Source: Beijerinckiaceae bacterium (GTDB taxonomy: Bacteria > Pseudomonadota > Alphaproteobacteria > Rhizobiales > Beijerinckiaceae). From it: 64,000 nucleotides of DNA. Every line of letters starts with the position of its first letter. The stretch's first letter is position 1. The notes below the pieces were generated by a model. It had not been told where the DNA came from, did no database searches, and was given only the letters and a program-made list of their open reading frames with translations. Below are positions 18,762 through 27,749 of the stretch, piece by piece. The stretch is taken from positions 1 through 64,000 of the forward strand of contig CANGFT010000019.1 in the NCBI GenBank assembly GCA_947453205.1, given 5' to 3'. Made by a program: the position numbers and the translations under genes.

Positions 18762-19289
18762 ATGACCAATTTCACGAAAAGCGGCCTTGCGGCCGCCTGG
18801 ATGGCGCTCGCCGCCAGTCCGGTCCTCGCCCATGTCACGCTGGAGACCCCTCAGGCGCCCGTCGGCGCAAATTACAAGGCGGTGCTGCGCGTGCCCCATG
18901 GCTGCGGCGCCTTGCCCACCCTTCGGGTCAGAGTGCGCATTCCCGATGGGTTCATCGGGGTGAAGCCCATGCCCAAGCCGGGCTGGACCCTTGAAACCAG
19001 CCGCGCGCCCTACGCCAAGGCCTATGAGGCCCCGCATGTGCGGCTCACGGAGGGGGTGCGGGAAATCGCCTGGAGCGGGGGCGGGCTGCCCAGCGACTGG
19101 TATGACGAATTCGTCTTCATCGGGACCATAGCCGCAGATCTCCAGCCGGGAACCACCCTCTACTTCCCGACGGTGCAGGATTGCGAGAGCGGCGCCGCCG
19201 AACGCTGGATCGAGATTCCAGCCGAAGGCGCGAGCGCGCACGGCCTCAAGGCCCCGGCGCCCGGCCTCAAGCTCCTGCCGGGCAAGTGA
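18762..19289 (+). CDS. YcnI family copper-binding periplasmic protein (DUF1775)
   Basis: 175 residues. A signal peptide ends at VLA and the mature protein starts HVTLETP, placing a His at its first position. YcnI proteins use that N-terminal His in Cu(II) binding. The DUF1775 features VPHGC, VRIPDGF and PKPGW are present. ATG 18762 has GGAG upstream. Its stop overlaps the start of the next gene in GTGA, so the two are translationally coupled. Confidence 0.92.
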   Translation: MTNFTKSGLAAAWMALAASPVLAHVTLETPQAPVGANYKAVLRVPHGCGALPTLRVRVRIPDGFIGVKPMPKPGWTLETSRAPYAKAYEAPHVRLTEGVREIAWSGGGLPSDWYDEFVFIGTIAADLQPGTTLYFPTVQDCESGAAERWIEIPAEGASAHGLKAPAPGLKLLPGK

Positions 19290-20872
19290 CGCAAGTGCGG
19301 CTTCTGCGGCTGCTGCAGCTTCTGGCCCTTTTGGCGGGACTGGTTCTGGCCAGCCCCGCCTTCGCCCATGCGGTTCTGGTCTCCGCCAGCCCGGGCGAGG
19401 GCGCGACGCTGACGAAAGCGCCGCCCATGGTTCAACTGCGCTTCAACGAACCAGTCGAAGCCCTCGCTTTGCGCCTCATCGACGCGCGGGGCGCGGCCCA
19501 CGACCTCATCCCGACTTCGCAAGGCGAACTGGTGCAGGCGGACCTGCCGCCGGGCCTGCCAGAGGGAACGCAGGTGCTGAGCTACCGCGTGGTCTCGCTG
19601 GACGGACATCCGGTCGGCGCCGCCCTGTCTTTCTCCATAGGGAAGCCCGGGCGCGCATCGGCGGCGGCGGCGCAGGGCGTCTCTGCGGCTATGACCCTCT
19701 GGGTGGTCAGGGCCATCGACCTGACTCTGCTGCTCGGCGGGGCGGGCATGGCCTTTTTCTTCGGCTGGCTCAGCCCGGCGCGCCCCTCGCCCCGCTTTCG
19801 CAGGGCCAGCATGGGCGCCTTGGTCCTGGGGATGGGGCTGGTCATTTTGTCGGTCGGGCTGCAGGGACTTGATTTGCTGGGACTGCCCCTGACGGGGCTT
19901 GCGGATCTCGCGCCCTGGCGCGCGGCCTCGCGCACCTCCTTTGCAGTCGCCGCGCTGCTTGAATTCGCAGCCTTCGCGCTCTCCTGCCTCGCCCTGCGCG
20001 GTCAGGCGGACAGCAAGATGCTGGGCCTCGCCATCCTTTTCTGCATCGGCGGCGCGCGGGCGGCCAGCGGCCATGCCGCGCTCGCTGATCCCGTCTGGCT
20101 CATGCGTCCCGCGGTTTTCCTTCACGCCCTGACGGCGGCCATCTGGGCGGGCGCTCTGCCGCCGCTTCTCTGGCTCGCCGCCACCGATGCCGAGGCCTTC
20201 AAAAGCGCGCTGCGACGGTTTTCGGCGATTGCGCTGGGGACGGTTTCAATCTTGCTGATCCTCGGCTGCGTGATCGCAGGCGTGCAGGTCAGCGACCCCA
20301 CCGCCTTGCTGGCGACTGATTACGGCCGCCTCCTCTTGCTGAAGCTTGGCCTCATCGGCGTTCTTCTGCTGCTCGCCCTTTGGAACCGGCGCGTGGGGAC
20401 GCCCCTGGCGCTCAGCGAGGCGAACGGCGCCATCCGGGGCATCAGACATTCGATCGCCGGGGAAATCGCCCTGTTGATCTGCATCTTCGCCGTGGTCGCA
20501 GGATGGCGCTTCACACCGCCCCCGCGCGCCCTTCTGGAGGCGCGAGGCATGGATCAGATGGAGATCTGGAGCGGCCATATCCGAACGGTGACGCGCATCG
20601 AGCCCGGTCGGATGGGTGAAAACCGACTGAGCGTCGAACTGCTCGACCACAGCGCCCGGCAGGTTGCGGCGATCGAACTGGCCGTCATCTTGTCTGCCCC
20701 CTGGCTTGGCGTTGAGCCGCTGACGCTGACCGCCCGGCGCTCGGAGGATGGGGTCTGGCGAGTCCCGGCCCTCTATCTGCCCGCAGCGGGCGACTGGACC
20801 CTCGCCATTGAGGCCATGGTCAGCGATTTCGACAAGGCGACCGCCGCCGGAACCTACAGAATCGCACCCTGA
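19286..20872 (+). CDS. CopC-CopD fusion, copper transport protein (YcnJ-like)
   Basis: 528 residues. A signal peptide is followed by a CopC domain (mature start HAVLVSASPGEG, about residues 22-115; HPVGAAL near its end), then about eight transmembrane helices of the CopD domain and a C-terminal extracytoplasmic beta-rich part. The fusion resembles Bacillus YcnJ, a copper uptake protein. The start is GTG 19286 overlapping the ycnI stop; a GTG at 19295 is an alternative. Together with the two upstream genes it should handle periplasmic copper. Confidence 0.9.
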   Translation: MTQVRLLRLLQLLALLAGLVLASPAFAHAVLVSASPGEGATLTKAPPMVQLRFNEPVEALALRLIDARGAAHDLIPTSQGELVQADLPPGLPEGTQVLSYRVVSLDGHPVGAALSFSIGKPGRASAAAAQGVSAAMTLWVVRAIDLTLLLGGAGMAFFFGWLSPARPSPRFRRASMGALVLGMGLVILSVGLQGLDLLGLPLTGLADLAPWRAASRTSFAVAALLEFAAFALSCLALRGQADSKMLGLAILFCIGGARAASGHAALADPVWLMRPAVFLHALTAAIWAGALPPLLWLAATDAEAFKSALRRFSAIALGTVSILLILGCVIAGVQVSDPTALLATDYGRLLLLKLGLIGVLLLLALWNRRVGTPLALSEANGAIRGIRHSIAGEIALLICIFAVVAGWRFTPPPRALLEARGMDQMEIWSGHIRTVTRIEPGRMGENRLSVELLDHSARQVAAIELAVILSAPWLGVEPLTLTARRSEDGVWRVPALYLPAAGDWTLAIEAMVSDFDKATAAGTYRIAP

Positions 20873-20972
20873 GCCCCTCGAAACCGGGCATCACAAGGAC
20901 CACATCTTTCCATGACCGCAGCTTTGTCCTAGGACTAGGGCGACCGTTTGAATGATCCATTCTGGAGACGAG

Positions 20973-21803
20973 ATGAGCTTCATCGACGCCGCTCTGGCGC
21001 CCGCCCGCAAGACAGGCCAGATCAAACTGCACGGCCCCGCCGATTTCGAGGGCATGCGCAGGGCTGGCCGACTTGCGGCCGAAGCGCTGGACATGCTGAC
21101 GCCGCTGGTGGAGCCCGGCGTGACCACGCAGGCGCTGGACAAGATCGCCTTTGAATTCGCCATGGATCACAAGGCCTATCCGGCGCCGCTGAGCTACCGG
21201 GGCTATCCCAAGTCGATCTGCACGTCGATCAATCATGTGGTCTGCCATGGCATCCCCGACGACAAGCCCATGCGGAGCGGCGACATCGTCAATATCGACG
21301 TGACCCTGATCGTCGATGGCTGGCATGGCGATTCCAGCCGCATGTATCTCGTCGGCGAGGTTCCCCGCCGGGCGGAACGGCTCGTGCAGGTGACCTATGA
21401 GTCGCTGATGCGCGGCATCGCCGTCGTGAAGCCGGGGGCCACGACAGGCGACATCGGCGCGGCCATCCAGGCCTATGCGGAAGGCGAGCGCTGCTCGGTG
21501 GTGCGCGATTTCTGCGGCCATGGCCTCGGGCGGCTCTTCCACGACGAGCCGAACATTCTGCACTATGGGCGGCCCGGCGAGGGCCCGGTGCTCAAGCCCG
21601 GCATGTTCTTCACCATCGAGCCCATGATCAACCTTGGCCGCCCCCAGGTGAAGATCCTGTCCGACGGCTGGACCGCGGTGACGCGCGACCGCTCTCTTTC
21701 AGCCCAGTTTGAACACACGATCGGCGTGACGGAGACCGGCTTCGAGATCTTCACCCTCTCCCCCGGCGGTCTGCACCATCCGCCCTTCGGCGCCTCTGCG
21801 TGA
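20973..21803 (+). CDS. map: Methionine aminopeptidase, type I
   Basis: Removes the initiator methionine from new proteins. 276 residues with all five metal ligands of the family: two Asp in [16 protein letters not shown], His in CGHGLGR, Glu in TIEPMI and Glu in [19 protein letters not shown] is the standard active-site strand. ATG 20973 (MSFIDA) is preferred over 20952 because TGGAG sits just upstream. Its stop overlaps the radC start by four bases. Confidence 0.95.
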   Translation: MSFIDAALAPARKTGQIKLHGPADFEGMRRAGRLAAEALDMLTPLVEPGVTTQALDKIAFEFAMDHKAYPAPLSYRGYPKSICTSINHVVCHGIPDDKPMRSGDIVNIDVTLIVDGWHGDSSRMYLVGEVPRRAERLVQVTYESLMRGIAVVKPGATTGDIGAAIQAYAEGERCSVVRDFCGHGLGRLFHDEPNILHYGRPGEGPVLKPGMFFTIEPMINLGRPQVKILSDGWTAVTRDRSLSAQFEHTIGVTETGFEIFTLSPGGLHHPPFGASA

Positions 21804-22516
21804 CAAGGGGGGACGCCCCCTCCGGCCCGCCGGGCCCTGCCGAGGCGCCCCATTACAAGGGCCACCGCGAGCGCCTTCGCAGCCGCTTTCTGGAGACGGG
21901 CGGTCAGGGCATCCCCGACTATGAAATTCTCGAACTGCTGCTCTTCCGCTCCATTCCCCAAAAGGACGTGAAGCCGCTCGCCAAGGAATTGATCGCCCGC
22001 TTCGGCTCCCTTGCGGGCGTGCTGGGCGCGCGGCGCGAGCGGCTCATGGAGGTGAAGGGCGTTGGCGAATCGGCTGCGGCCGATCTCAAGCTGATCGAGG
22101 CCGCAGGGCGACGCCTTGCAAGACAGGCCATTCAGGACCGGCCGGTTCTGGGCTCGTGGAAGGATGTGATCGACTATTGCCACGCCGCCATGGCCAACGC
22201 CGATCGCGAGACCTTCCGCATCCTCTTTCTCGACAAGCGCAACCATCTCATCACCGACGAGGTGCAGGGCGTGGGAACCGTGGACCATACGCCCGTCTAT
22301 CCGCGCGAAGTCATCCGCAGGGCGCTGGAGGTCGGGGCGACGGCGATCATTCTGGTCCACAACCACCCCTCGGGCGATCCCACCCCCTCAAGCGCCGACA
22401 TCCGCATGACCCAGGACATCATCGCCATCGCCGGGCCCATGGGCATTGCGGTTCACGACCACATCATCATCGGCCGCAACGGCCACGCGAGCCTGCGCGG
22501 GTTGAAGCTCATCTGA
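21800..22516 (+). CDS. radC: RadC/JAB domain protein
   Basis: 238 residues. An N-terminal helix-hairpin-helix region ([12 protein letters not shown]) is followed by the JAMM metalloprotease-like domain [14 protein letters not shown], with both His, the Ser and the Asp intact. The link of RadC to DNA repair is historical and not well supported. The start is GTG 21800, in GTGA with the map stop. A map-radC pairing is common in alphaproteobacteria. Confidence 0.93.
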   Translation: MTRGDAPSGPPGPAEAPHYKGHRERLRSRFLETGGQGIPDYEILELLLFRSIPQKDVKPLAKELIARFGSLAGVLGARRERLMEVKGVGESAAADLKLIEAAGRRLARQAIQDRPVLGSWKDVIDYCHAAMANADRETFRILFLDKRNHLITDEVQGVGTVDHTPVYPREVIRRALEVGATAIILVHNHPSGDPTPSSADIRMTQDIIAIAGPMGIAVHDHIIIGRNGHASLRGLKLI

Positions 22517-22591
22517 GGCGCGGCTTGCGCCAGATGCGCGCCCGGCCCATATCGAAGCCATCGACTGATTCTTCCTTGCGACAGGTCTGCC

Positions 22592-23137
22592 TTGCGTTCT
22601 TCCGACTTTGACATCCTCATCATTCCCGGCCTTGGCGGTTCGGGGCCGGACCACTGGCAGAGCCGATGGGAGGCAAAGCTCTCGACAGCCCGGCGCGTGG
22701 AGCAGGACGACTGGCGCAATCCGCGTCTTGAAAACTGGACCGCCCGGATCCTCGCCGCGACCGTATCAGCGAGCCGTCCGGTCCTGCTCATCGCCCATTC
22801 GCTTGGCGTGACCGCCGTGGCCCATGCGGCCCCTCATCTGCCTGAAGGCGTCGTGCGCGGCGCTTTTCTGGTGGCGCCACCGGCTGATTCGGTGCTGATC
22901 GAGGCGGCGGGTCCAGGCTTCCGCCCCCTGCCACGCGGGCCCCTGCCCTTTCCCTCGGTTCTGGTGGCGAGCCGCAACGACCCCTACGCCTCCTATGACG
23001 AGAGCGAGGAGATCAGCTACGCCTGGGGTAGCCGCCTGCTCGATGCAGGCGAGGCGGGTCATATCAACCTCGACTCCGGCCACGGGCCATGGCCAGAGGG
23101 GCTGATGAGTCTGGCGGGCTTCATCAAGCAGCTCTGA
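22592..23137 (+). CDS. RBBP9/YdeN-family alpha/beta hydrolase
   Basis: 181 residues, the size of the RBBP9/YdeN serine hydrolase family. The opening IIPGLGGSGPDHWQ and the nucleophile elbow AHSLG are diagnostic, the acid is likely in SRNDPY and the His in AGHINLDSGHG. Cytoplasmic; the substrate is unknown. The only plausible start is TTG 22592, giving MRSSDFDILI. Confidence 0.88.
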   Translation: MRSSDFDILIIPGLGGSGPDHWQSRWEAKLSTARRVEQDDWRNPRLENWTARILAATVSASRPVLLIAHSLGVTAVAHAAPHLPEGVVRGAFLVAPPADSVLIEAAGPGFRPLPRGPLPFPSVLVASRNDPYASYDESEEISYAWGSRLLDAGEAGHINLDSGHGPWPEGLMSLAGFIKQL

Positions 23138-23195
23138 GCCGTTTGCCTCGTGCGGGCGCCCTGCTAAGCTTGGTGAAAATCTTGCGGAGGCGCCC

Positions 23196-24131
23196 ATGAC
23201 CCGTTTCAAACTGCTCACCTATCGCGACGCATCAGGACAGGCGCGCGCTGGCGTCGAGATCGGCGGCATGGTCCATGACGCCGCGCGGCTAACAGGCCAT
23301 GCAGCGGACTTGAGCGTGCTCGCCATGGTCGAGGATTGGGCCGCCGCCGAACCCCGCCTCGCCGCCAGCGCCCAGAAGGCGGATGGGGCGACGCAGGTCG
23401 GCGCCATGGACGGACTGACCCTGCTCGCGCCGCTTCTCTATCCCGGCTCGATCTTTTGCGCCGCCGCCAATTACGCCGACCATGCCGACGCCATGGCCCG
23501 CAAGATGGGCCGCCCCGGCGAGCCCGACCCGAAATCGCTCGGCCTCAAGCCCTTCCATTTCCTCAAGCCCGTTCGGCAAAGCGTCGTGGGCACGGGGGTG
23601 GACATCGAGCTTCCCGACTTCGCGCAGAAGATCGACTGGGAGATCGAGCTTGCGGCGGTGATCGGCCGCCCGGCGCGGCATGTGAGCGTGCAGCAGGCGC
23701 TCGATCACGTGGCGGGCTACACCATCGCCAATGACGTATCGGTGCGCGACGCGCAGTTCATGCGCCGTCCCAATGTGCCGGACGGTTCGCTCTTCAAGAC
23801 CGATTTCATCGGCATGAAGGGCTTCGACAAGAGCTGCGTCCTTGGCCCCTGCATCACCCCTGCAAGCCAGATCGGCGACCCCGACAATCTCGCCATGAAG
23901 CTCTGGCTGGATGACGAGTTGATGCAGAACTCGAACACGGGCAAGATGATCTTCTCCACAGCCGAACAGATCGCCTATCTCTCCGAGCGCGTGACGCTGC
24001 TGCCAGGCGACATCGTGCTCACGGGCACGCCGGCGGGCACGGGCGCCGAGCAGGATCGGTTCCTGCGCCCCGGCCAGACCATCCGCATGTGGATCGAGAA
24101 CATCGGCGAGACCTTGAACCGCACGGCCTGA
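23196..24131 (+). CDS. Fumarylacetoacetate hydrolase family protein
   Basis: 311 residues with an N-terminal small domain and the FAH C-terminal domain from about residue 85. FCAAANYADHADAM, DWEIELAAVIG (metal Glu), GYTIANDVSVRD (metal Asp) and TGTPAGTG are family motifs. Members cleave or decarboxylate beta-diketo or hydroxy-dienoate intermediates of aromatic catabolism. ATG 23196 has GGAGG upstream. It may act on products of the ring oxygenases in this window, but that link is an inference. Confidence 0.88.
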   Translation: MTRFKLLTYRDASGQARAGVEIGGMVHDAARLTGHAADLSVLAMVEDWAAAEPRLAASAQKADGATQVGAMDGLTLLAPLLYPGSIFCAAANYADHADAMARKMGRPGEPDPKSLGLKPFHFLKPVRQSVVGTGVDIELPDFAQKIDWEIELAAVIGRPARHVSVQQALDHVAGYTIANDVSVRDAQFMRRPNVPDGSLFKTDFIGMKGFDKSCVLGPCITPASQIGDPDNLAMKLWLDDELMQNSNTGKMIFSTAEQIAYLSERVTLLPGDIVLTGTPAGTGAEQDRFLRPGQTIRMWIENIGETLNRTA

Positions 24132-24226
24132 GCATTAAGCTCTTGTTATCCAACCTCCCGAGAATACGGGTGGGCCGGCGTCGGATCGGTTAATCTGTCG
24201 GGGCTGTTCTCTCCCCGGTTCGCCTC

Positions 24227-24835
24227 ATGACCAGATCCCCCCTGCTCTGCGCCGCCGTCATCGCCCTTTTGTGCAGTCCGGGCGCGCGCGCCGCTGATTT
24301 CGACCTCCAGACCACCCCCTCGCGCGCCTCGGCGGATTTCAGCGGCGTCGGCCTTGGCGTGGACCTTGGCGCCGGGCTCGGCTCTGGCAATGGCGTCAAT
24401 GCGTCAGGCCGGGTCGGGGGCGCGCATATCGGCTATAATTTTCAGGCCTCGCGGCTCGTTGGCGGAGTGGAGACGGATTTCACCGCCTCGGGGATCAAGT
24501 CGGGAAGCCTGAACACGACCTCTTTCAAGCAGAATTTCCTGACCTCGGCGCGGGTGAAGGCTGGCTGGGCTTTTGCCGACCTGCTGGCCTATGGCACGCT
24601 GGGCTGGGGATATTCCACGTCGAAACTGACCGACGCCAGCGGCGGCTCCAGCAAGACGATCAAGGGCGCGGCCTATGGCGCGGGGGCGGAATTCGCGGTC
24701 ACGCGCAACCTGTTCCTGCGGGCGGAATATCTGCGCTTCGACTTCGGCCAGCAAAGCTATGCGACGCAGTTGACGAAAAACGCCATCACCACCAGCACCA
24801 ACCTGCTGCGCGCGGGCGCCAGCTTGCATTTCTGA
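24227..24835 (+). CDS. Outer-membrane beta-barrel protein (Omp25/31-like)
   Basis: 202 residues with a signal peptide cleaved after ARA (mature ADFDLQ). Alternating hydrophobic and polar strands and a terminal phenylalanine (RAGASLHF) mark an eight-strand OmpA/Omp25-type barrel of rhizobial outer membranes. GGAHIGYNFQ and ELAY-like strands are typical of the family. Its role is structural or porin-like. Confidence 0.85.
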   Translation: MTRSPLLCAAVIALLCSPGARAADFDLQTTPSRASADFSGVGLGVDLGAGLGSGNGVNASGRVGGAHIGYNFQASRLVGGVETDFTASGIKSGSLNTTSFKQNFLTSARVKAGWAFADLLAYGTLGWGYSTSKLTDASGGSSKTIKGAAYGAGAEFAVTRNLFLRAEYLRFDFGQQSYATQLTKNAITTSTNLLRAGASLHF

Positions 24836-24937
24836 CAGGCCAGAGACCCGGCCAGCGGTTGCCAAACGCGCGTTTGATCTTATGCTGCTCCGGAAACAGG
24901 CGGCGATCCGAGCCGCCCTCAGGGGAGGCGGGAAGAT

Positions 24938-26110
24938 ATGGCAGGGACGGCGTCAGTCCAGTCGAACAGATCCTCAACCGAGGTTGACATCGCCACCACC
25001 ATGAAGGGCACGCCCGGCGGGATCTTCATGCGCCAGTTCTGGACGGCTGTCGGCGTCTCCACTGACGTTGAAAAAGGCCGGGCCAAGCCCATCCGCATCA
25101 TGGGCGAGGACTACACGCTTTACCGCGGCCATTCGGGCCGCGCGCAGGTTATGGCTTCGCGCTGCCCCCATCGCGGCGCGCCCATGCATCTGGGCTGGGT
25201 GGAGGAGGACGCGCTGCGCTGCGTCTACCACGGGTGGAAATTCGGTTGCGACGGCGCCTGCGTCGATCAACCCGCCGAGGAGGCCGGGTACAAGGAAAAG
25301 GTGGGGATCGAGGTCTATCCGACGCGCGAGCACCTGGGGGTCATCTTCTGCTTCTTTGGCACGGGCGCCGAGCCGGCCTTCCCGCCCTTTCCCGAGCCTG
25401 CCGGGGAGGGCCTGATTGACGTCTGGCCGGTTTACAAAGTGCCCTGCAACTATCTGCAGTGCTTTGAAAACACTATGGACGAGGTGCATGTCGCCTTCAC
25501 CCACGCCCCCGGCGGCTCCCACGCCAAACTCTCGGCCGACCTGCCGATCATCACCGCCGAGGAGACCGACTGGGGGCTCATGCGCTATGGCCGCCGCAAG
25601 ACAGGCAATGTGCGCCACACCCTCCATTACGCGCCGAACATCGTGCGCGTGATCGTGCCGCCGCTGGCGGGCATGAATGGCGTTGGCGGATGGCCGGAGA
25701 TCATCTTCAGCTTCACGCCCGTGGATGACGAGAACTGCCTCTGGATCATCACGAGCAAGGTGCGGGTTTCAGGGGATGAAGCAGCGAAATTCCTCGCCCA
25801 GCGCGCCGCGCTTGATGAACTGCGCGATCAGTCGCCTGATGTGATGGACCTCGTGCGCGACATCTGGAGCGGCAAGATCGCTTATGCCGACGCCACCCAC
25901 CCCGATCTTGCGGTGGTTCAGGACATCGCCGTGCAGGCGGGGCAAGGCGCCATCGAGGACCGGTCCAACGAGTTCCTTGGCCGCTCGGACGCGGCGATTG
26001 TGGCTTGGCGGCGCATCCTGAGGCGCGAACTCAAACTCATCGCCGAGGGCCAACCGCACAAGATCTGGGCGACGCCTCCCGACAATGTGGCGCCTGCGCT
26101 CGGCGTCTGA
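24938..26110 (+). CDS. Rieske non-heme iron oxygenase, alpha subunit (phthalate/vanillate-type)
   Basis: 390 residues. The Rieske [2Fe-2S] motif CPHRGAPMHLGW followed by CVYHGWKF is at about residues 78-102. The mononuclear iron site ENTMDEVHVAFTH supplies its two His and the bridging Asp near 182-195. The single-subunit layout fits ring-hydroxylating or O-demethylating oxygenases such as phthalate dioxygenase or vanillate demethylase. No reductase or ferredoxin gene is adjacent, so electrons must come from elsewhere. The dehydrogenase gene 55 bases downstream is probably co-transcribed. Confidence 0.9.
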   Translation: MAGTASVQSNRSSTEVDIATTMKGTPGGIFMRQFWTAVGVSTDVEKGRAKPIRIMGEDYTLYRGHSGRAQVMASRCPHRGAPMHLGWVEEDALRCVYHGWKFGCDGACVDQPAEEAGYKEKVGIEVYPTREHLGVIFCFFGTGAEPAFPPFPEPAGEGLIDVWPVYKVPCNYLQCFENTMDEVHVAFTHAPGGSHAKLSADLPIITAEETDWGLMRYGRRKTGNVRHTLHYAPNIVRVIVPPLAGMNGVGGWPEIIFSFTPVDDENCLWIITSKVRVSGDEAAKFLAQRAALDELRDQSPDVMDLVRDIWSGKIAYADATHPDLAVVQDIAVQAGQGAIEDRSNEFLGRSDAAIVAWRRILRRELKLIAEGQPHKIWATPPDNVAPALGV

Positions 26111-26165
26111 GCGGCGGCCATGCCGCCAGCCACGGCGCAAGCGCCTGATCTGAAGGGAGCAAGAG

Positions 26166-27044
26166 ATGCGTGTCGGTCTTGTGGGTTTGGGGCGCATGGG
26201 CGGCGCGATGGGCCAACGCCTCGCCACCTTCGGCGTCCAGCCGCTCTGCTGGGATCAATCTGAGCAGGCCTCAACCCAGGCCGCTGCCCGCGGCCTCAGC
26301 CTGGCGTCCTGCCCCCGCGCGGTCGCCGAGGGAAGCGACCTCATCATCACCACCATCACCGAAGATGAGGGGGTGCGCGGCCTCTTCACCCAGTCCGGCG
26401 GCTTCGCAGAGGCGGACCTGGGGGGCAAGCTCTTCATCGAGATGAGCACCCTGCGCCCGCAAACCGTGCGCGATCTCCTGGGGATGCTGGAGGCCCGCGG
26501 CGCCTCGATCATGGATTGCCCTGTGCTGGGGACCGTGCAGGCCGCGCAGGCGGGCCAACTGGTCGGGCTCGTCGGCGCCAGCGAGGCGGACCTCGCCCGC
26601 GCCCGCCCTTTGCTTGAAAAGCTCACCCGCGCCTGCGCGCCCATGGGTCCGGTGGGGGCGGGCCATGCGATGAAGCTGGCCTTCAACCTCGCCATGGCCT
26701 CGTTCATCAACGGCGTGGCGGAAGGGCTCGCCATGGGAGCAGCCCAGGGACTTGATCTCAACAAGATGATGGGCGTCTTCCTGAACTCGCCGCTGACCAA
26801 TGTGGTGCTGCAGAACAAGGCCGAGAATTTTCTGGGCAATGCCGCTCCCCTGACCCTCGACATCCGCACCCTGCGCAAGGACATGCAATCGGCGCTGACG
26901 GCAGGCGCCAGCGTCGGCGCGCCCATGGGCTCGACCGCCGCCGCGCTCGCCGTGCTTTCGAGCGCGGTGGCGGCGGGCTGGGGCGACCGCGACATAGGCG
27001 ACCTCGCGCCCTTCGTTCGGGAATTTTTGATGCAAAAATTTTGA
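26166..27044 (+). CDS. NAD(P)-dependent beta-hydroxyacid dehydrogenase (3-hydroxyisobutyrate dehydrogenase family)
   Basis: 292 residues. The N-terminal Rossmann motif GLGRMGGAMG is at about residues 7-16, and the catalytic Lys lies in GAGHAMKLAFNLAMAS near 172. The helical C-terminal domain is complete. The family oxidises short beta-hydroxyacids or reduces semialdehydes. ATG 26166 has GGGAG upstream. It is in tandem with the Rieske oxygenase; a second family member is at 56860-57768. Confidence 0.88.
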   Translation: MRVGLVGLGRMGGAMGQRLATFGVQPLCWDQSEQASTQAAARGLSLASCPRAVAEGSDLIITTITEDEGVRGLFTQSGGFAEADLGGKLFIEMSTLRPQTVRDLLGMLEARGASIMDCPVLGTVQAAQAGQLVGLVGASEADLARARPLLEKLTRACAPMGPVGAGHAMKLAFNLAMASFINGVAEGLAMGAAQGLDLNKMMGVFLNSPLTNVVLQNKAENFLGNAAPLTLDIRTLRKDMQSALTAGASVGAPMGSTAAALAVLSSAVAAGWGDRDIGDLAPFVREFLMQKF

Positions 27045-27173
27045 CTAATTTAACTTAAAAAGTTACTTAAACAATAAAATATAAAATGTATTTGGACATT
27101 GAAGAGCACGAACAGTGCTTGCCGATTTGGCGGTTTTATTGTTAGACATAAGCATCTTCATTTTGCATAGGCG

Positions 27174-27749
27174 ATGGATCGCGTGTCAGCAAACACACAG
27201 CTCGACCACCACGAAGACGCCGGGCATCCGGCGCACAAAAGAGACATTGGCGCCATCATCTTCGTAGCGACCGTGATCTTCTCGCTAGTGGGGATCGCCA
27301 GTCTGGCCCGCAACATCTTCGCGGCCGCCCAGCATCTGGAATCCGCGAAACGCAACGCGGAACTCGTGGCGCGCACGCTCACCGAGGTCGGCGCGAAACG
27401 TAAGGCGGGTCAATCCGGCCTTCCCAGCTGCCAAGTGAGCGAAGAAAACGGCGGCAAGCTGACCTGGGGCCCATGCTGGGACGAAATCGCCAAAATGCCC
27501 GAGATCGCCGGCCTGAAGAACGCCATGGAGGCAGGAAACGAGGTTTTCGGGCCGCCATGCGACGGCAGCGAGGAAGCCATCGGGCGCATCACCATCGAAA
27601 AGGGAACGCCCTGGTTCTCCGCAGGCAACACTGGCGTGACCTATGCGGCCAGCGACAGTGAAGACGCCATCGCCACCGAAACGCCGCTGCGCATTCAGGT
27701 CTGCAATCGCTGGGGCGAGGCCGTTAAAGTCCAGGAGATCAAGTTTTGA
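27174..27749 (+). CDS. Predicted single-pass membrane partner of the tandem-sensor channel (copy A)
   Basis: 191 residues, family not recognised. A short N-terminal cytoplasmic tail is followed by one transmembrane helix (about 25-47), a helical neck (QHLESAKRNAELVARTL) and a globular outer domain with four cysteines at 86, 101, 129 and 177, likely two disulfides. The stop codon overlaps the TTG start of the channel gene in TTGA, so translation is coupled. Copy B at 50599-51219 keeps all four Cys and ends almost identically (NRWGE-VKVQEIKF). An accessory subunit of the channel is inferred from this strict linkage. The 129 bases upstream are unusually AT-rich. Confidence 0.75.
   Translation: MDRVSANTQLDHHEDAGHPAHKRDIGAIIFVATVIFSLVGIASLARNIFAAAQHLESAKRNAELVARTLTEVGAKRKAGQSGLPSCQVSEENGGKLTWGPCWDEIAKMPEIAGLKNAMEAGNEVFGPPCDGSEEAIGRITIEKGTPWFSAGNTGVTYAASDSEDAIATETPLRIQVCNRWGEAVKVQEIKF

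Noticed and set aside
27174-27749. Reading the partner protein as a type IV pilin-like subunit because of its N-terminal helix and disulfide-type domain
   Set aside because: It lacks the prepilin peptidase site (Gly before a hydrophobic start with Glu at +5), and no pilus assembly genes are near.
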